Positions 55,085-62,781 are shown, numbered from the stretch's first letter. The stretch is DNA of 64,000 bases from Candidatus Leptovillus affinis (GCA_016705235.1 JADIYP010000006.1:1240001-1304000); one strand, 5' to 3'. A program made the numbers and translations. Notes: generated from the sequence alone by a model not told the origin.

Positions 55085-55147
55085 TTGCCGCAAAGCGCGG
55101 AGGACGTGGAGAAAAATCTCCGCGCCTCTGCGCCTTTGCGTTTAATG
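55085..55147. repeat. GCGCGGAGG / CTCCGCGCC inverted repeat
   Basis: GCAAAGCGCGGAGGACGTGGAG pairs with CTCCGCGCCTCTGCGCCTTTGC. Related to the tracts at 52068 and 798. Confidence 0.6.
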
Positions 55148-55163
55148 ATCGGGAGAACACCAT

Positions 55164-56387
55164 ATGCCGGATTTAGCGACTCAATTTATTCAAACCATTC
55201 CAGACCGCGACCATCTGGCGGTATTTGCCGCCCGGCTGCGAAACTGGCTGATTGCCGATCTGGCCGACAATGCCGCTTTCACTGAATCGCGCGCGAAGGC
55301 GCTGCTGCGGGTAAGCAATTCTGTGGATGACGCGACCTTGCATGATTTTGGCCGGCTGATGGAACAGGAAACGGCCGTTCGCCTTTCCCTGCACTATCTG
55401 CTAGAGGTATCTGGCCTGGCCGAAAACAGCGAAGTCGCCGCCCTGGCCGCTACCTCCGCGCAGTCGTCAAGCGAAAATCGCCAATCGTCAATCGAATGGT
55501 TGTCGTTGGCCACGGCCGTTTTCGCCTGGAAAAGCGAATACCCGCTGCACCAACTCGACCCGGCCTCGCCGCCCGACACCTACAGCCCAGCCGGACTGGT
55601 CGTCAAGCAGACGGCTCATTTCCTGCGCCAGCAGGTGCAGCGCAGCGCTACGGAACGGGACAAACTTGGCCGCCAACTGGCCTACACCACAGCAACATCA
55701 GGCACGCCAACATTGGACACCATGCCGCCAACCGGGGAAATTCCGCCGCTGCCGCCTTATTTCCGCCCGCCCATCCCGGTCAATTACCCGGAAGTGGCGC
55801 GGAATACAGTGCGGATTGATGAGGACGAACAGCGGGATGTGCCGGGAACGGCCGTCACCCGCAGCGCCCCTCTCACCATCACCGAAGACGATCTTCACCA
55901 GGAACCGCTGCCCAACAACGTCACCCGCATGCCGTCCATTCGCATTACCCAGGACCAGGTAACCCGGCCAACAACACCCACGCCGCCACCGCCCGCCTCG
56001 CGGGTTGTGACGCCCGGCGGACCCGACAGCAGCACCAATTTTTCCGACAACGTACGGACTTCATTTGGGCGCAAAGAACCGATGGCGGCCACCAAGCTGC
56101 GCGTTATCGTGCAAGAATACCCGGATGGCCCAGGATTGTATGGGCTGCAAGTGCGCGTCACCTGCAAGGGCATTAAGAGCTACGTGGCCGGAACCACCAA
56201 CCGCGAAGGCAATTTCCTCTGCGAATTACCGGTGCGCATCCATTCTGGCCTGACCTATGACGTGGATGTAACCTGGCCCCGCGAGATGAACAACGAAATC
56301 GAGCGCAAATCAGTCACCCTGAACGCCGATCGCACTGAATTCCGCCTGCCGTTCTACAGGTCATTATCGCCCGAAGGCAAAGGCTAA
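55164..56387 (+). CDS. Protein with C-terminal carboxypeptidase-regulatory-like beta-sandwich
   Basis: 407 residues with GGGAGAA upstream. Residues 1-180 are helical and unrecognised. Residues 180-305 are Pro-rich, disordered-looking, with several PTPTPPPP stretches. From about 310 a beta-sandwich follows: KLRVIVQEYPDGPGLYGLQVRVTCKG, TNREGNFLCELPVRIHSGLTYDVDVTWP, like carboxypeptidase regulatory domains. No signal peptide, so cytoplasmic. Lies between the GTPase and CAP genes, all co-directional. May be a binding or scaffold protein. Confidence 0.75.
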   Translation: MPDLATQFIQTIPDRDHLAVFAARLRNWLIADLADNAAFTESRAKALLRVSNSVDDATLHDFGRLMEQETAVRLSLHYLLEVSGLAENSEVAALAATSAQSSSENRQSSIEWLSLATAVFAWKSEYPLHQLDPASPPDTYSPAGLVVKQTAHFLRQQVQRSATERDKLGRQLAYTTATSGTPTLDTMPPTGEIPPLPPYFRPPIPVNYPEVARNTVRIDEDEQRDVPGTAVTRSAPLTITEDDLHQEPLPNNVTRMPSIRITQDQVTRPTTPTPPPPASRVVTPGGPDSSTNFSDNVRTSFGRKEPMAATKLRVIVQEYPDGPGLYGLQVRVTCKGIKSYVAGTTNREGNFLCELPVRIHSGLTYDVDVTWPREMNNEIERKSVTLNADRTEFRLPFYRSLSPEGKG

Positions 56388-56400
56388 AACAGCGGGTATC

Positions 56401-56964
56401 GTGGAACGTTTACGATTAACCGAGGAAGACATCGCGGCGGCCCTGCCGACGGTGTCGGCCGGGTTGGTGAAGGTGACGCTGGATGATTTAACGGCCGTTC
56501 CCCCCCAACCCACCGCCTCGCCCGATCTGGACGTCTTAGAATCGCTCATGTTCAATCTGGTCAACGCCGCTCGTCTGGAAAACCTGCTGCGCTGGCTGCC
56601 CAACAACCAATTAAAATGGCATCCGGGATTAGCGGCCGTTGCGCGCGGGCATTCCGCCGACATGCTGAAACGACAATACGTCGACCATACCTCGCCAGAC
56701 GGCGTAACTTCAGCGCAGCGATTGACCCGTTACGGCATCCAATATCTGGCGTGTGGCGAAAACATCGGCATTGTTTATGGCGCTGCCAGCCACAGCGACG
56801 CCGGCATCTACGAAATCCAGAACAAATTTATGAACCAGCCGCGCAAATTTAGCAATCACCGTGGCAACTTATTAAATCCTTTGTGGACCCATGTGGGCAT
56901 CGGCCTGGCCTATACCGCCAGCGGCGCTCTGGTGGCGACACAGAATTTTATTTCAACGATCTAG
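56401..56964 (+). CDS. Cytoplasmic CAP/SCP-domain protein
   Basis: 187 residues from GTG 56401, 13 bp after the previous stop. The first 45 residues are unrecognised and end in a PPQPTASP linker. The rest is a CAP domain: MFNLVNAARLENLLRWLPNN, HPGLAAVARGHSADMLKRQYVDHTSPDGV, YLACGENIGIVYG and LNPLWTHVGIGLAYTASGALVATQNF. Family Glu and His residues are present (CGENI, HSADM, HVGIG). CAP proteins are normally secreted; the missing signal peptide is unusual. A link to the Ubl pathway is only contextual. Confidence 0.82.
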   Translation: MERLRLTEEDIAAALPTVSAGLVKVTLDDLTAVPPQPTASPDLDVLESLMFNLVNAARLENLLRWLPNNQLKWHPGLAAVARGHSADMLKRQYVDHTSPDGVTSAQRLTRYGIQYLACGENIGIVYGAASHSDAGIYEIQNKFMNQPRKFSNHRGNLLNPLWTHVGIGLAYTASGALVATQNFISTI

Positions 56965-56969
56965 AAGAA

Positions 56970-57058
56970 GTTGGTTTGTTGGTTGGTTTGTTGGTTGGTT
57001 TGTTGGTTGAAAACTACAGCAAACTAACCTACCAACCAACTAACTAACTAACCAACCT
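56970..57058. repeat. GGTTGGTTTGTT / AACCAACC imperfect inverted repeat
   Basis: Three TTGGTTGGTTTG units, then CAAACTAACCTACCAACCAACTAACTAACTAACCAACC, forming a long imperfect hairpin between the CAP and E1 genes. Confidence 0.8.
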
Positions 57059-57076
57059 TCTTTGAAAAAGGAAACT

Positions 57077-58258
57077 ATGACCGAACCTGAAACCATTGTC
57101 ATTACCGATCCCGATGCCGACCGGTACCATACATTCAGCTACATCAGCTGGTGGCAGCAAGAAGTCGTGCGAAATGCCCGCGTACTGGTGGTCGGCGCGG
57201 GAGCCTTGGGCAATGAAGTCCTTAAAAATCTGGCGCTAATGGGCATTGGCAATCTCATGATTGCCGATTTTGACACCATCGAAGACAGCAACCTCAGCCG
57301 GTCGGTATTGTTCCGGGCGAAGGATAACGGCCGTCGCAAAGTAGACGCCGCCGCCGAAGCCGTTAAAGAACTCAACCCCGACGTTAACGTACTCACCTGG
57401 CACGGCGACATTAACTTCGAGCTAGGCATGGGCGTTTTCCGCCACGTGGACGTCATCATCGGCTGCCTGGACAACCGCGAAGCGCGCCTGTCTATCAATC
57501 GCATGAGCTGGGCCATTGGCAAGCCCTGGGTTGATGGAGCCATCGAAGAGCTGATGGGCATCGTGCGCGTGTTCTGGCCCGGTGAAGGAGCATGTTACGA
57601 ATGCACCCTGACCGACATGGACTACCAGCTAATCGGCTTGCGCTACTCCTGCCCGCTGCTGGCGCGGCAAAATCTGCTCAAGGGCAAAGTGCCTACCACA
57701 CCCACCAGCGCCTCTATCGTGGCCGCCTTCCAAACCCAGGAAGCGCTCAAACTGCTGCACGGCCTGGAAGTCCAGCCCGGCAAAGCGATGATCATCAACG
57801 GCCTGACCAACGACATCTATACCACCGAGTACCCGGTGAAAAAAGATTGCCTCAGCCACAACCGGCTGGAGCCGATAGAAGAACTGGCAGGGGTGGAAAC
57901 GGCCGTTACCACCATCGGTGAATTGTTAGCCGAAGCCCGCCAGCGACTCGGCCCCGGAACTGTGCTAGAATTTAACGGCGAACTGGTCGTTTCCATGCAA
58001 TGCCCAGACTGCGCTCAGGAAGAATTTATCTTCAAGAGCATGGCCCGGCTGTACGAAAACGCCGCCGACTGTCCCAACTGCGGCGGACACCGCGACATGA
58101 ACCTGACCCATCGCATCAGCGGCACGGAAACATTTTTAGATCGCACCCTGGCGCAAATCGACATCCCCCCTCTGAGCATCATTCGCGCCCGCAACGGCAG
58201 CGAACGCATCTACCTGGAACTAACCGGAGATGTAGAAACATTTTTAACATTTTCATAA
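57077..58258 (+). CDS. E1-like (ThiF/UBA-family) Ubl-activating enzyme with zinc ribbon
   Basis: 393 residues from ATG 57077 with AAAAAGGAA upstream. The adenylation fold has VLVVGAGALGNEVLKNLALMGIG (residues 37-59), DFDTIEDSNLSRSVLF, and CLDNREAR. C173xxC176 plus C258xxH261 may bind zinc. Cys192 (LRYSCPLLAR), placed just before PTTPTSASIVAAFQTQEALK, aligns with the ThiF-type active Cys. Residues 300-340 add a second Cys pair set (C309xxC312, C332xxC335), a zinc ribbon not typical of MoeB/ThiF. It should adenylate the Ubl C-terminus and hand it to the E2 gene downstream. Confidence 0.93.
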   Translation: MTEPETIVITDPDADRYHTFSYISWWQQEVVRNARVLVVGAGALGNEVLKNLALMGIGNLMIADFDTIEDSNLSRSVLFRAKDNGRRKVDAAAEAVKELNPDVNVLTWHGDINFELGMGVFRHVDVIIGCLDNREARLSINRMSWAIGKPWVDGAIEELMGIVRVFWPGEGACYECTLTDMDYQLIGLRYSCPLLARQNLLKGKVPTTPTSASIVAAFQTQEALKLLHGLEVQPGKAMIINGLTNDIYTTEYPVKKDCLSHNRLEPIEELAGVETAVTTIGELLAEARQRLGPGTVLEFNGELVVSMQCPDCAQEEFIFKSMARLYENAADCPNCGGHRDMNLTHRISGTETFLDRTLAQIDIPPLSIIRARNGSERIYLELTGDVETFLTFS

Positions 58259-58340
58259 CGCGTGGGTTCTTGCAACCCTACCCACAAATTTACGTAATTA
58301 ACAGTGATATTTGCTTAGTAAACAATGGAGGCTTAAACAA

Positions 58341-58607
58341 ATGGCTAGCATCAAAGTAATCATTTACGATCCCACCGGTTCCAAAAAAACCCCGGTTGAA
58401 CTTCCGGCCGACGTGCCCATGCGCCGTCTGATCCCGGCGTTGGTCAGCAAAATGGGTCTGCCCACCAACCAGGGCGCCAACCCCATCACCTACCGGCTGG
58501 ATCACCGCGCTTCTGGCAAGCGTCTCTCCGAGGACGATTCCTTGGCCGACGCCGGCGTGCAAGAAGACGACATCTTGAGCTTATTCCCCGAAGTTACCGC
58601 AGGGTAA
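58341..58607 (+). CDS. Ubiquitin-like protein (YukD-like beta-grasp)
   Basis: 88 residues from ATG 58341, with TGGAGG 11 nt upstream. Beta-grasp pattern: IKVIIYDPTGSKKTPVELP, helix MRRLIPALVSKMGLP, NPITYRLDHRASGKRLSEDD, then SLADAGVQEDDILSLFPEV. The chain ends ...EVTAG, so the last residue is Gly as in activated Ubls and no cleavage is needed. It sits between E1 and E2 genes, so it is the likely modifier. An alternative, a YukD-type secretion component, is less likely because no type VII genes are present. Confidence 0.92.
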   Translation: MASIKVIIYDPTGSKKTPVELPADVPMRRLIPALVSKMGLPTNQGANPITYRLDHRASGKRLSEDDSLADAGVQEDDILSLFPEVTAG

Positions 58608-58690
58608 CTTGTTTTAAGGAAAGCATTGAGCGATGAGCGATGAATCTGTGTTCTTCGCTCATCGTTTCTTGTTCATCGTTTGAGGCAAAC

Positions 58691-59230
58691 ATGGCATTCG
58701 ACATTCGAGAGACTCGGCTGCGCAACGATTACAAAAACATCCGTGAACTGGTCAACCGCAGTGAATTTATCCGCGTACTCAGCACAGAAGGCGACCCGCC
58801 GGAAAAATATCTGATCCAATTCACCTGCCGAGGCGTGGAAAATATCAAAACCAGCGGCGAGCCAATTTACCGCCAGGATCATAAGGTGAGCATTTATTTG
58901 CACGCCGAATACCCACTGAAACAACCGCAGTTAAAATGGATGACGCCAATTTTCCATCCGAATATCCACATCACCGGTGCGGTTTGCATCGGCGCGTGGT
59001 GGGCCGCAAAAACGTTAGACGAACTGCTGCTAACGCTTGGAGAAATGGTTCAATACAAGAACTATGATCCACGTGACCCGATGAACTCTAAAGCTGCTTC
59101 TTGGGCGCTGCGAAACAAGGGTTTATTCCCGGTGGATAAACGCAGCCTGAAAGGCCAGTCGCTTGAAGAGTTGATCGTACTTGGGAACACGGAGGCAGAG
59201 GGCGATGACTTTGGGATCAACATCCTCTAA
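58691..59230 (+). CDS. E2-like ubiquitin-conjugating enzyme
   Basis: 179 residues from ATG 58691 (MAFDIRETRLRNDY). UBC fold: KVSIYLHAEYPLKQPQLKWMTPIFHPNI, with HPN at 89-91, then catalytic Cys99 in GAVCIGAWW, then LDELLLTLGEMVQYKNYDPRDPMNSKAASW, which mirrors the eukaryotic NPDDPLNxxAA stretch. This is a near-textbook E2 active site. It would accept the Ubl from E1 as a thioester. The JAMM gene downstream begins inside its last 26 bp, so they are translated together. Confidence 0.95.
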   Translation: MAFDIRETRLRNDYKNIRELVNRSEFIRVLSTEGDPPEKYLIQFTCRGVENIKTSGEPIYRQDHKVSIYLHAEYPLKQPQLKWMTPIFHPNIHITGAVCIGAWWAAKTLDELLLTLGEMVQYKNYDPRDPMNSKAASWALRNKGLFPVDKRSLKGQSLEELIVLGNTEAEGDDFGINIL

Positions 59231-60452
59231 AACGGCCGTTCCCCCCACCCCCGGCGACGACGACAAACCCATCACCCCACCCATTAAAACAACGCCGCCT
59301 GAACTGCGCCAACTGGGAACCAAACAACCGCCAAACTTCGACGAGCAGTGTTATTTGCACGGCCGTGTCCCTTCAGCCGGACAGGTCCAAATCATCGTCA
59401 GCCAGGCGGCGCTGCAACAAATCGACAGTCACGGCCGTTCCAACCTGTACACCGAATTGGGCGGCGCGCTCCTGGGGCGAGCCTTCCAATACCAGGAACA
59501 ACTTTTTGTCGAAATCCAGGCCGCCCTCCCCGTTGTCAGCGCCGACCATGGGCCGGTGCATTTCACCTTTACGGCCGATACCTGGAGCCAACTCCGCCAG
59601 GACCGGGAGACAAAATACCCCAACCTGGAGATAGTGGGCTGGTTTCATACGCACCCCAATCTGGGCGTATTTTATTCCGGCGACGATGTGGTTGTGCATT
59701 CGGCGGCGTTTACGCTGCCCTGGCACGTTGGTCTTGTGGTGGATCCAGGCCGCGATGAAGCCTGCTTTTTTGGCTGGGTGAATGGGGAACTGGTTCCCTT
59801 TGCCGGCTTTTACGAGCTGCTAGACAGCCAGCCGGCGCCCTATGCGCGTTGGCGCGTGGTGCGCACGTCAGTATGGAAAGACACCAGCGAAGCCGAACTG
59901 GCCCAGAGCAAACGGCCGTCCCATTCGCCAGAACCAACCACCGTCTACGCGCCGCGCACCGCAAAACCATCGTTTAATCCCGGCATTGGCCTGATTGTCG
60001 GCAGCCTGGGGCTGCTTCTGAGCTTTTTTTTGCTCGTTGGCTGGGTTCTGCCTCTAAGCCAACAAGTCAACCGCCTGGAAAACGTGGTGCTGATGATGGC
60101 CGATAAGTCGCTGGCAACCAGCAATGCCGCAGCCTGCCCCGACCCGCGCCTGCGCATTTTGTCCCCCTTAACCGGGCAGCGGTATCCGGTTGGTTCGACG
60201 ATTGAAGTGATCGGCACAGCCAGCCACCCAGACGCGACGCGGTATCGGGTAGAAGCACGGCCGTCTGGGGCCGATAATTGGGTACCCCTGCGCACGCTGA
60301 GCCGGGGCACTACGCTGGGCACGTTGGCGCGTTGGGACACCACCAACTACACGTCTGGTTTGTATGATATGCGCTTAACGGCCGTTGATCCCAACAACAT
60401 CCGCCTGGTCAACACAGACCTGTGCGAGCTGCAAATTGAATTAATTCCCTAA
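59205..60452 (+). CDS. JAMM (JAB/MPN) isopeptidase, membrane-anchored, with outer beta domain
   Basis: 415 residues from ATG 59205. Residues 60-215 form the JAB domain: Glu84 (TELGGALLG), then HTHPNLGVFYSGDD, an exact HxHx7SxxD zinc motif (His148, His150, Ser158, Asp161). One membrane segment at about 265-287 (LIVGSLGLLLSFFLLVGWVL). The C-terminal 110 residues (LRILSPLTGQRYPVGSTIEV..., LYDMRLTAVDPN) form an Ig-like beta-sandwich, outside by topology. So the catalytic domain would face the cytoplasm. It could remove the Ubl near the membrane. Confidence 0.93.
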   Translation: MTLGSTSSKTAVPPTPGDDDKPITPPIKTTPPELRQLGTKQPPNFDEQCYLHGRVPSAGQVQIIVSQAALQQIDSHGRSNLYTELGGALLGRAFQYQEQLFVEIQAALPVVSADHGPVHFTFTADTWSQLRQDRETKYPNLEIVGWFHTHPNLGVFYSGDDVVVHSAAFTLPWHVGLVVDPGRDEACFFGWVNGELVPFAGFYELLDSQPAPYARWRVVRTSVWKDTSEAELAQSKRPSHSPEPTTVYAPRTAKPSFNPGIGLIVGSLGLLLSFFLLVGWVLPLSQQVNRLENVVLMMADKSLATSNAAACPDPRLRILSPLTGQRYPVGSTIEVIGTASHPDATRYRVEARPSGADNWVPLRTLSRGTTLGTLARWDTTNYTSGLYDMRLTAVDPNNIRLVNTDLCELQIELIP

Positions 60453-60460
60453 AACTAGTC

Positions 60461-60493
60461 AGACCTGTCAGATTTCTAAAACCTGACAGGTCT
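60461..60493. terminator. AGACCTGTCAG inverted repeat
   Basis: AGACCTGTCAG / CTGACAGGTCT between the two JAMM genes, same palindrome as 13304-13337. May weaken read-through to the rest of the operon. Confidence 0.5.
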
Positions 60494-60505
60494 ATTCAAA
60501 AAACT

Positions 60506-61588
60506 ATGACCGACGAACCTGTTTACGCCGCAATTGTAACCATTAAAGTGCCTGAATCCGGCCAATCCACCTCGGTGACGGTGGTGCTGACGCCGCCAGA
60601 TACGGTGACCGTTGACGGCCATGTCAAACCCCTGGCCGACTGTACCCTGGACGATCTGCAAAGTTTCGCCGATGAATTGGAAGCGGATGTATGGGACGCG
60701 TACAAAGCCATCACCCTGCTGGAGCTGGACGAGCAAGACAAAGCCGAGATTGAAGTGACTGTGCTGGACCGCCAGGGGGAAACCCGCTCTTTGGAAGCTG
60801 TGTGGCGGCGGCAGGCGATTATTTTGCCGGCCGAACCCGCGCCAATCCCAGACGCGCCGCTTGAAACCCCGGATGAAGCGGAAGCGGAAACGGCCGTCAC
60901 GCCCCCCGCCCCTGAGCCACAGCCCATGCCGGAACAAACCGCCACCCCCGACGACACAGAACCCGAAGTCCTGGTCGCCGAATCCGAGCCGGTATACGCC
61001 GAACCGGAAGAGACCACCGGCGAAGGGCCAGACGCGGCCATTATCGCCCCCAGCCGGGCGCGGGTGCAAATCGCCGGGCGCAGACTGCCCATTGGTTCGC
61101 GCACCTGGATGGCTGCGGATATTTTGATGGACGAACCTGCTTTTCGCGCCGCCCAGGCCCACGCTCTCAGCAGCCCCAACCGGGAAGTTGCCGGCGTACT
61201 CGTCGGTCCACGCCCCGAAAAGCAGCCAGACGGCCGTTACGTCGTCCACATCATCGACACCATCATCGCCAAATATACCGTCATGCAGGGCGCCAGCGTC
61301 ACCTACACGCCTGAAAGCTGGCGCTACATGAACGATAAACTGCGAGAACGCTACCCGGATGAAACGGCCGTTATGGTCGGCTGGTACCACACCCATCCCG
61401 GGTTTGGCATCTTTTTATCCGGCATGGACCAATTTATTCACCAAAATTTCTTCACCCAAATCTGGCACATCGCCTTTGTGCTGGACCCGCAGGCCAACAA
61501 AAGCGGCTTCTTCTGCTGGGACCGGCAAAAAACGCGCGTCAGTCCGGTGGACTATGAATGGCCCAGTTGGGCAGCGCGTTCCTGGTAG
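60506..61588 (+). CDS. JAMM (JAB/MPN) isopeptidase, soluble, with N-terminal extra domain
   Basis: 360 residues. Residues 1-105 are a compact alpha/beta region (EPVYAAIVTIKVPESGQSTSVTVVL, LDDLQSFADELEADVWDAY), unrecognised. A Pro/Glu-rich linker follows (110-180). The JAB domain at 200-350 has Glu227 (NREVAGVLVG) and HTHPGFGIFLSGMD, an exact HxHx7SxxD motif (His295, His297, Ser305, Asp308). No membrane segment. Together with the anchored one it gives two deconjugases. No strong RBS, so coupling is unclear. Confidence 0.93.
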   Translation: MTDEPVYAAIVTIKVPESGQSTSVTVVLTPPDTVTVDGHVKPLADCTLDDLQSFADELEADVWDAYKAITLLELDEQDKAEIEVTVLDRQGETRSLEAVWRRQAIILPAEPAPIPDAPLETPDEAEAETAVTPPAPEPQPMPEQTATPDDTEPEVLVAESEPVYAEPEETTGEGPDAAIIAPSRARVQIAGRRLPIGSRTWMAADILMDEPAFRAAQAHALSSPNREVAGVLVGPRPEKQPDGRYVVHIIDTIIAKYTVMQGASVTYTPESWRYMNDKLRERYPDETAVMVGWYHTHPGFGIFLSGMDQFIHQNFFTQIWHIAFVLDPQANKSGFFCWDRQKTRVSPVDYEWPSWAARSW

Positions 61589-61617
61589 TTTCCCACCCAA
61601 GTGCTTGCCGATTCGTG

Positions 61618-61623
61618 TATAAT
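61618..61623 (+). promoter_or_regulatory. TATAAT box ahead of the RING-like genes
   Basis: Perfect TATAAT 30 bp after the second JAMM stop, followed by about 130 bp of leader with an imperfect hairpin (61678-61750). Suggests separate control of the RING-like genes. No clear -35. Confidence 0.4.
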
Positions 61624-61677
61624 TTAGAAGATGCCTGAGGCTAACCTGCATAGGCGGTTTAATTTGTTTGATGGGTG

Positions 61678-61750
61678 ATCGCGTTGGTTCGTTGGGTCTT
61701 TAATCAAGACAACAAACCATCAAACCAACCATCTAACGAACCATCAAACT
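61678..61750. repeat. TTGGTTCGTTGG / CCAACCATC imperfect inverted repeat
   Basis: GTTTGATGGGTGATCGCGTTGGTTCG... pairs with CGAACCATCAAAC and similar. Same family as 697-735. Confidence 0.6.
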
Positions 61751-61760
61751 GACACATAAA

Positions 61761-62195
61761 ATGGACGAAAAGGAATTACCCTTCATCGAAATAACGGACG
61801 ACGACATCAGCGAAGCCAATCGCCTGAGCCTGCATTGTCCGATCTGCGCCGGCGCGGTGGAAAACAATACCCGCGAGCGGTCGCTCCTGCCGGTTGTTTG
61901 CGCCAAGTGCGGCACCCTTTACCACAAGACTTGTTGGGAGCAAAGCGGCGGCAAATGCGCCATTTTGGGCTGCGAATGCACCGAAAATTACGTCTACGGC
62001 CGTAACCGCGACCCCGCCCTCACCATCACCTATTCCGACCTGCCCGCGCCGTCCTTAAACGGCCGTGGCCCCGCCGTCAGCCAGCAAACCAAACGCCTCA
62101 AAGCCGAACAAGCCCGCGAAGTGGAACGAATGCGCCGGCCCGGCTTTTGGCAGCGGCTTTGGCAGTGGCTGCTGGACCAGATACAGGTCGGCTAA
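61761..62195 (+). CDS. RING-like binuclear zinc protein (candidate E3)
   Basis: 144 residues. Zinc ligands in order: Cys26xxCys29, Cys47xxCys50, His55xxCys58, Cys66x4Cys71, which fits a RING-type cross-brace (C4HC3-like) and prokaryotic RING families. LHCPIC and YHKTCWE are the core motifs. The tail is basic and amphipathic (QTKRLKAEQAREVERMRRPGFWQRLWQWLLDQIQ), perhaps membrane-touching. Lies in the Ubl block, so an E3 role is likely but unproven. Confidence 0.9.
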   Translation: MDEKELPFIEITDDDISEANRLSLHCPICAGAVENNTRERSLLPVVCAKCGTLYHKTCWEQSGGKCAILGCECTENYVYGRNRDPALTITYSDLPAPSLNGRGPAVSQQTKRLKAEQAREVERMRRPGFWQRLWQWLLDQIQVG

Positions 62196-62197
62196 CC

Positions 62198-62249
62198 GTG
62201 ATTCGTAACCTGTAAGCCGCCGTTCGTCGGCTTACAGGTTACGAATCAC
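62198..62249. repeat. Perfect 22-bp inverted repeat, 8-nt loop
   Basis: Left arm 62198-62219 starting GTGATTCGTAACC, right arm 62228-62249 ending GGTTACGAATCAC, loop CCGTTCGT-like. It lies between the two RING-like genes and has no T run after it. Confidence 0.9.
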
Positions 62250-62262
62250 AGGACTTCCCCCC

Positions 62263-62754
62263 ATGATCCGCCCGCTTAAAGTCAGCGAAACCTCCGCTTT
62301 TCTGGACCAACAGTGCGCGCTGTGCAAAGAATCCTTTGTCGCGGGCGACGAAATAGTCATTTGCCCCGCAGATGGCGCGCGCCATCATGCCGCCTGTTGG
62401 GAAGCCAACGGCCACAAATGCTCCGCCTTTGGCTGCACGGGCAACGGCCGTCTCCAATCCGCCGCGCCGCCACCGCCATCACCCACCCGGCCGCGCGTCA
62501 TCGACATGCCCATCGCCGAGCCAGAAGCGCGCTCCAAGGTGCGCGTCATGCCCAGCAGCAGCCTGGGCTGCGCCCAAACCTGCCTGCTGCTCAGCATCGC
62601 CCTGGCCATCATCCTGATAGCTGTGGGCTGTTTCGGCTTATGGGCCATCGTCGATTACATTTTAATCGACCGTTTGGGCTGGGAGTACCGCGCCCCCTTG
62701 GGCGGGATAATTGTGCCGCAGCTCTTTTTGCTCTGGCAGATACGGCCCTGGTAG
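62263..62754 (+). CDS. Membrane-anchored RING-like zinc protein
   Basis: 163 residues. Ligands: Cys18xxCys21, Cys34xxAsp37, His42xxCys45, Cys53x4Cys58, the same spacing as the upstream protein, but Asp37 replaces the second Cys of pair two. Asp is accepted as a zinc ligand in some eukaryotic RINGs. Then a Pro-rich linker and two membrane segments: QTCLLLSIALAIILIAVGCFGLWAIVDYI and APLGGIIVPQLFLLWQI. So it would sit in the membrane with its zinc domain inside. Confidence 0.87.
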   Translation: MIRPLKVSETSAFLDQQCALCKESFVAGDEIVICPADGARHHAACWEANGHKCSAFGCTGNGRLQSAAPPPPSPTRPRVIDMPIAEPEARSKVRVMPSSSLGCAQTCLLLSIALAIILIAVGCFGLWAIVDYILIDRLGWEYRAPLGGIIVPQLFLLWQIRPW

Positions 62755-62781
62755 GCACGGCCGTTCCCCCTCTTTCCCCCA

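Noticed and set aside
58341..58607. YukD of a type VII secretion system
   Set aside because: No EssC, WXG100 or other type VII genes nearby; E1 and E2 flank it instead.
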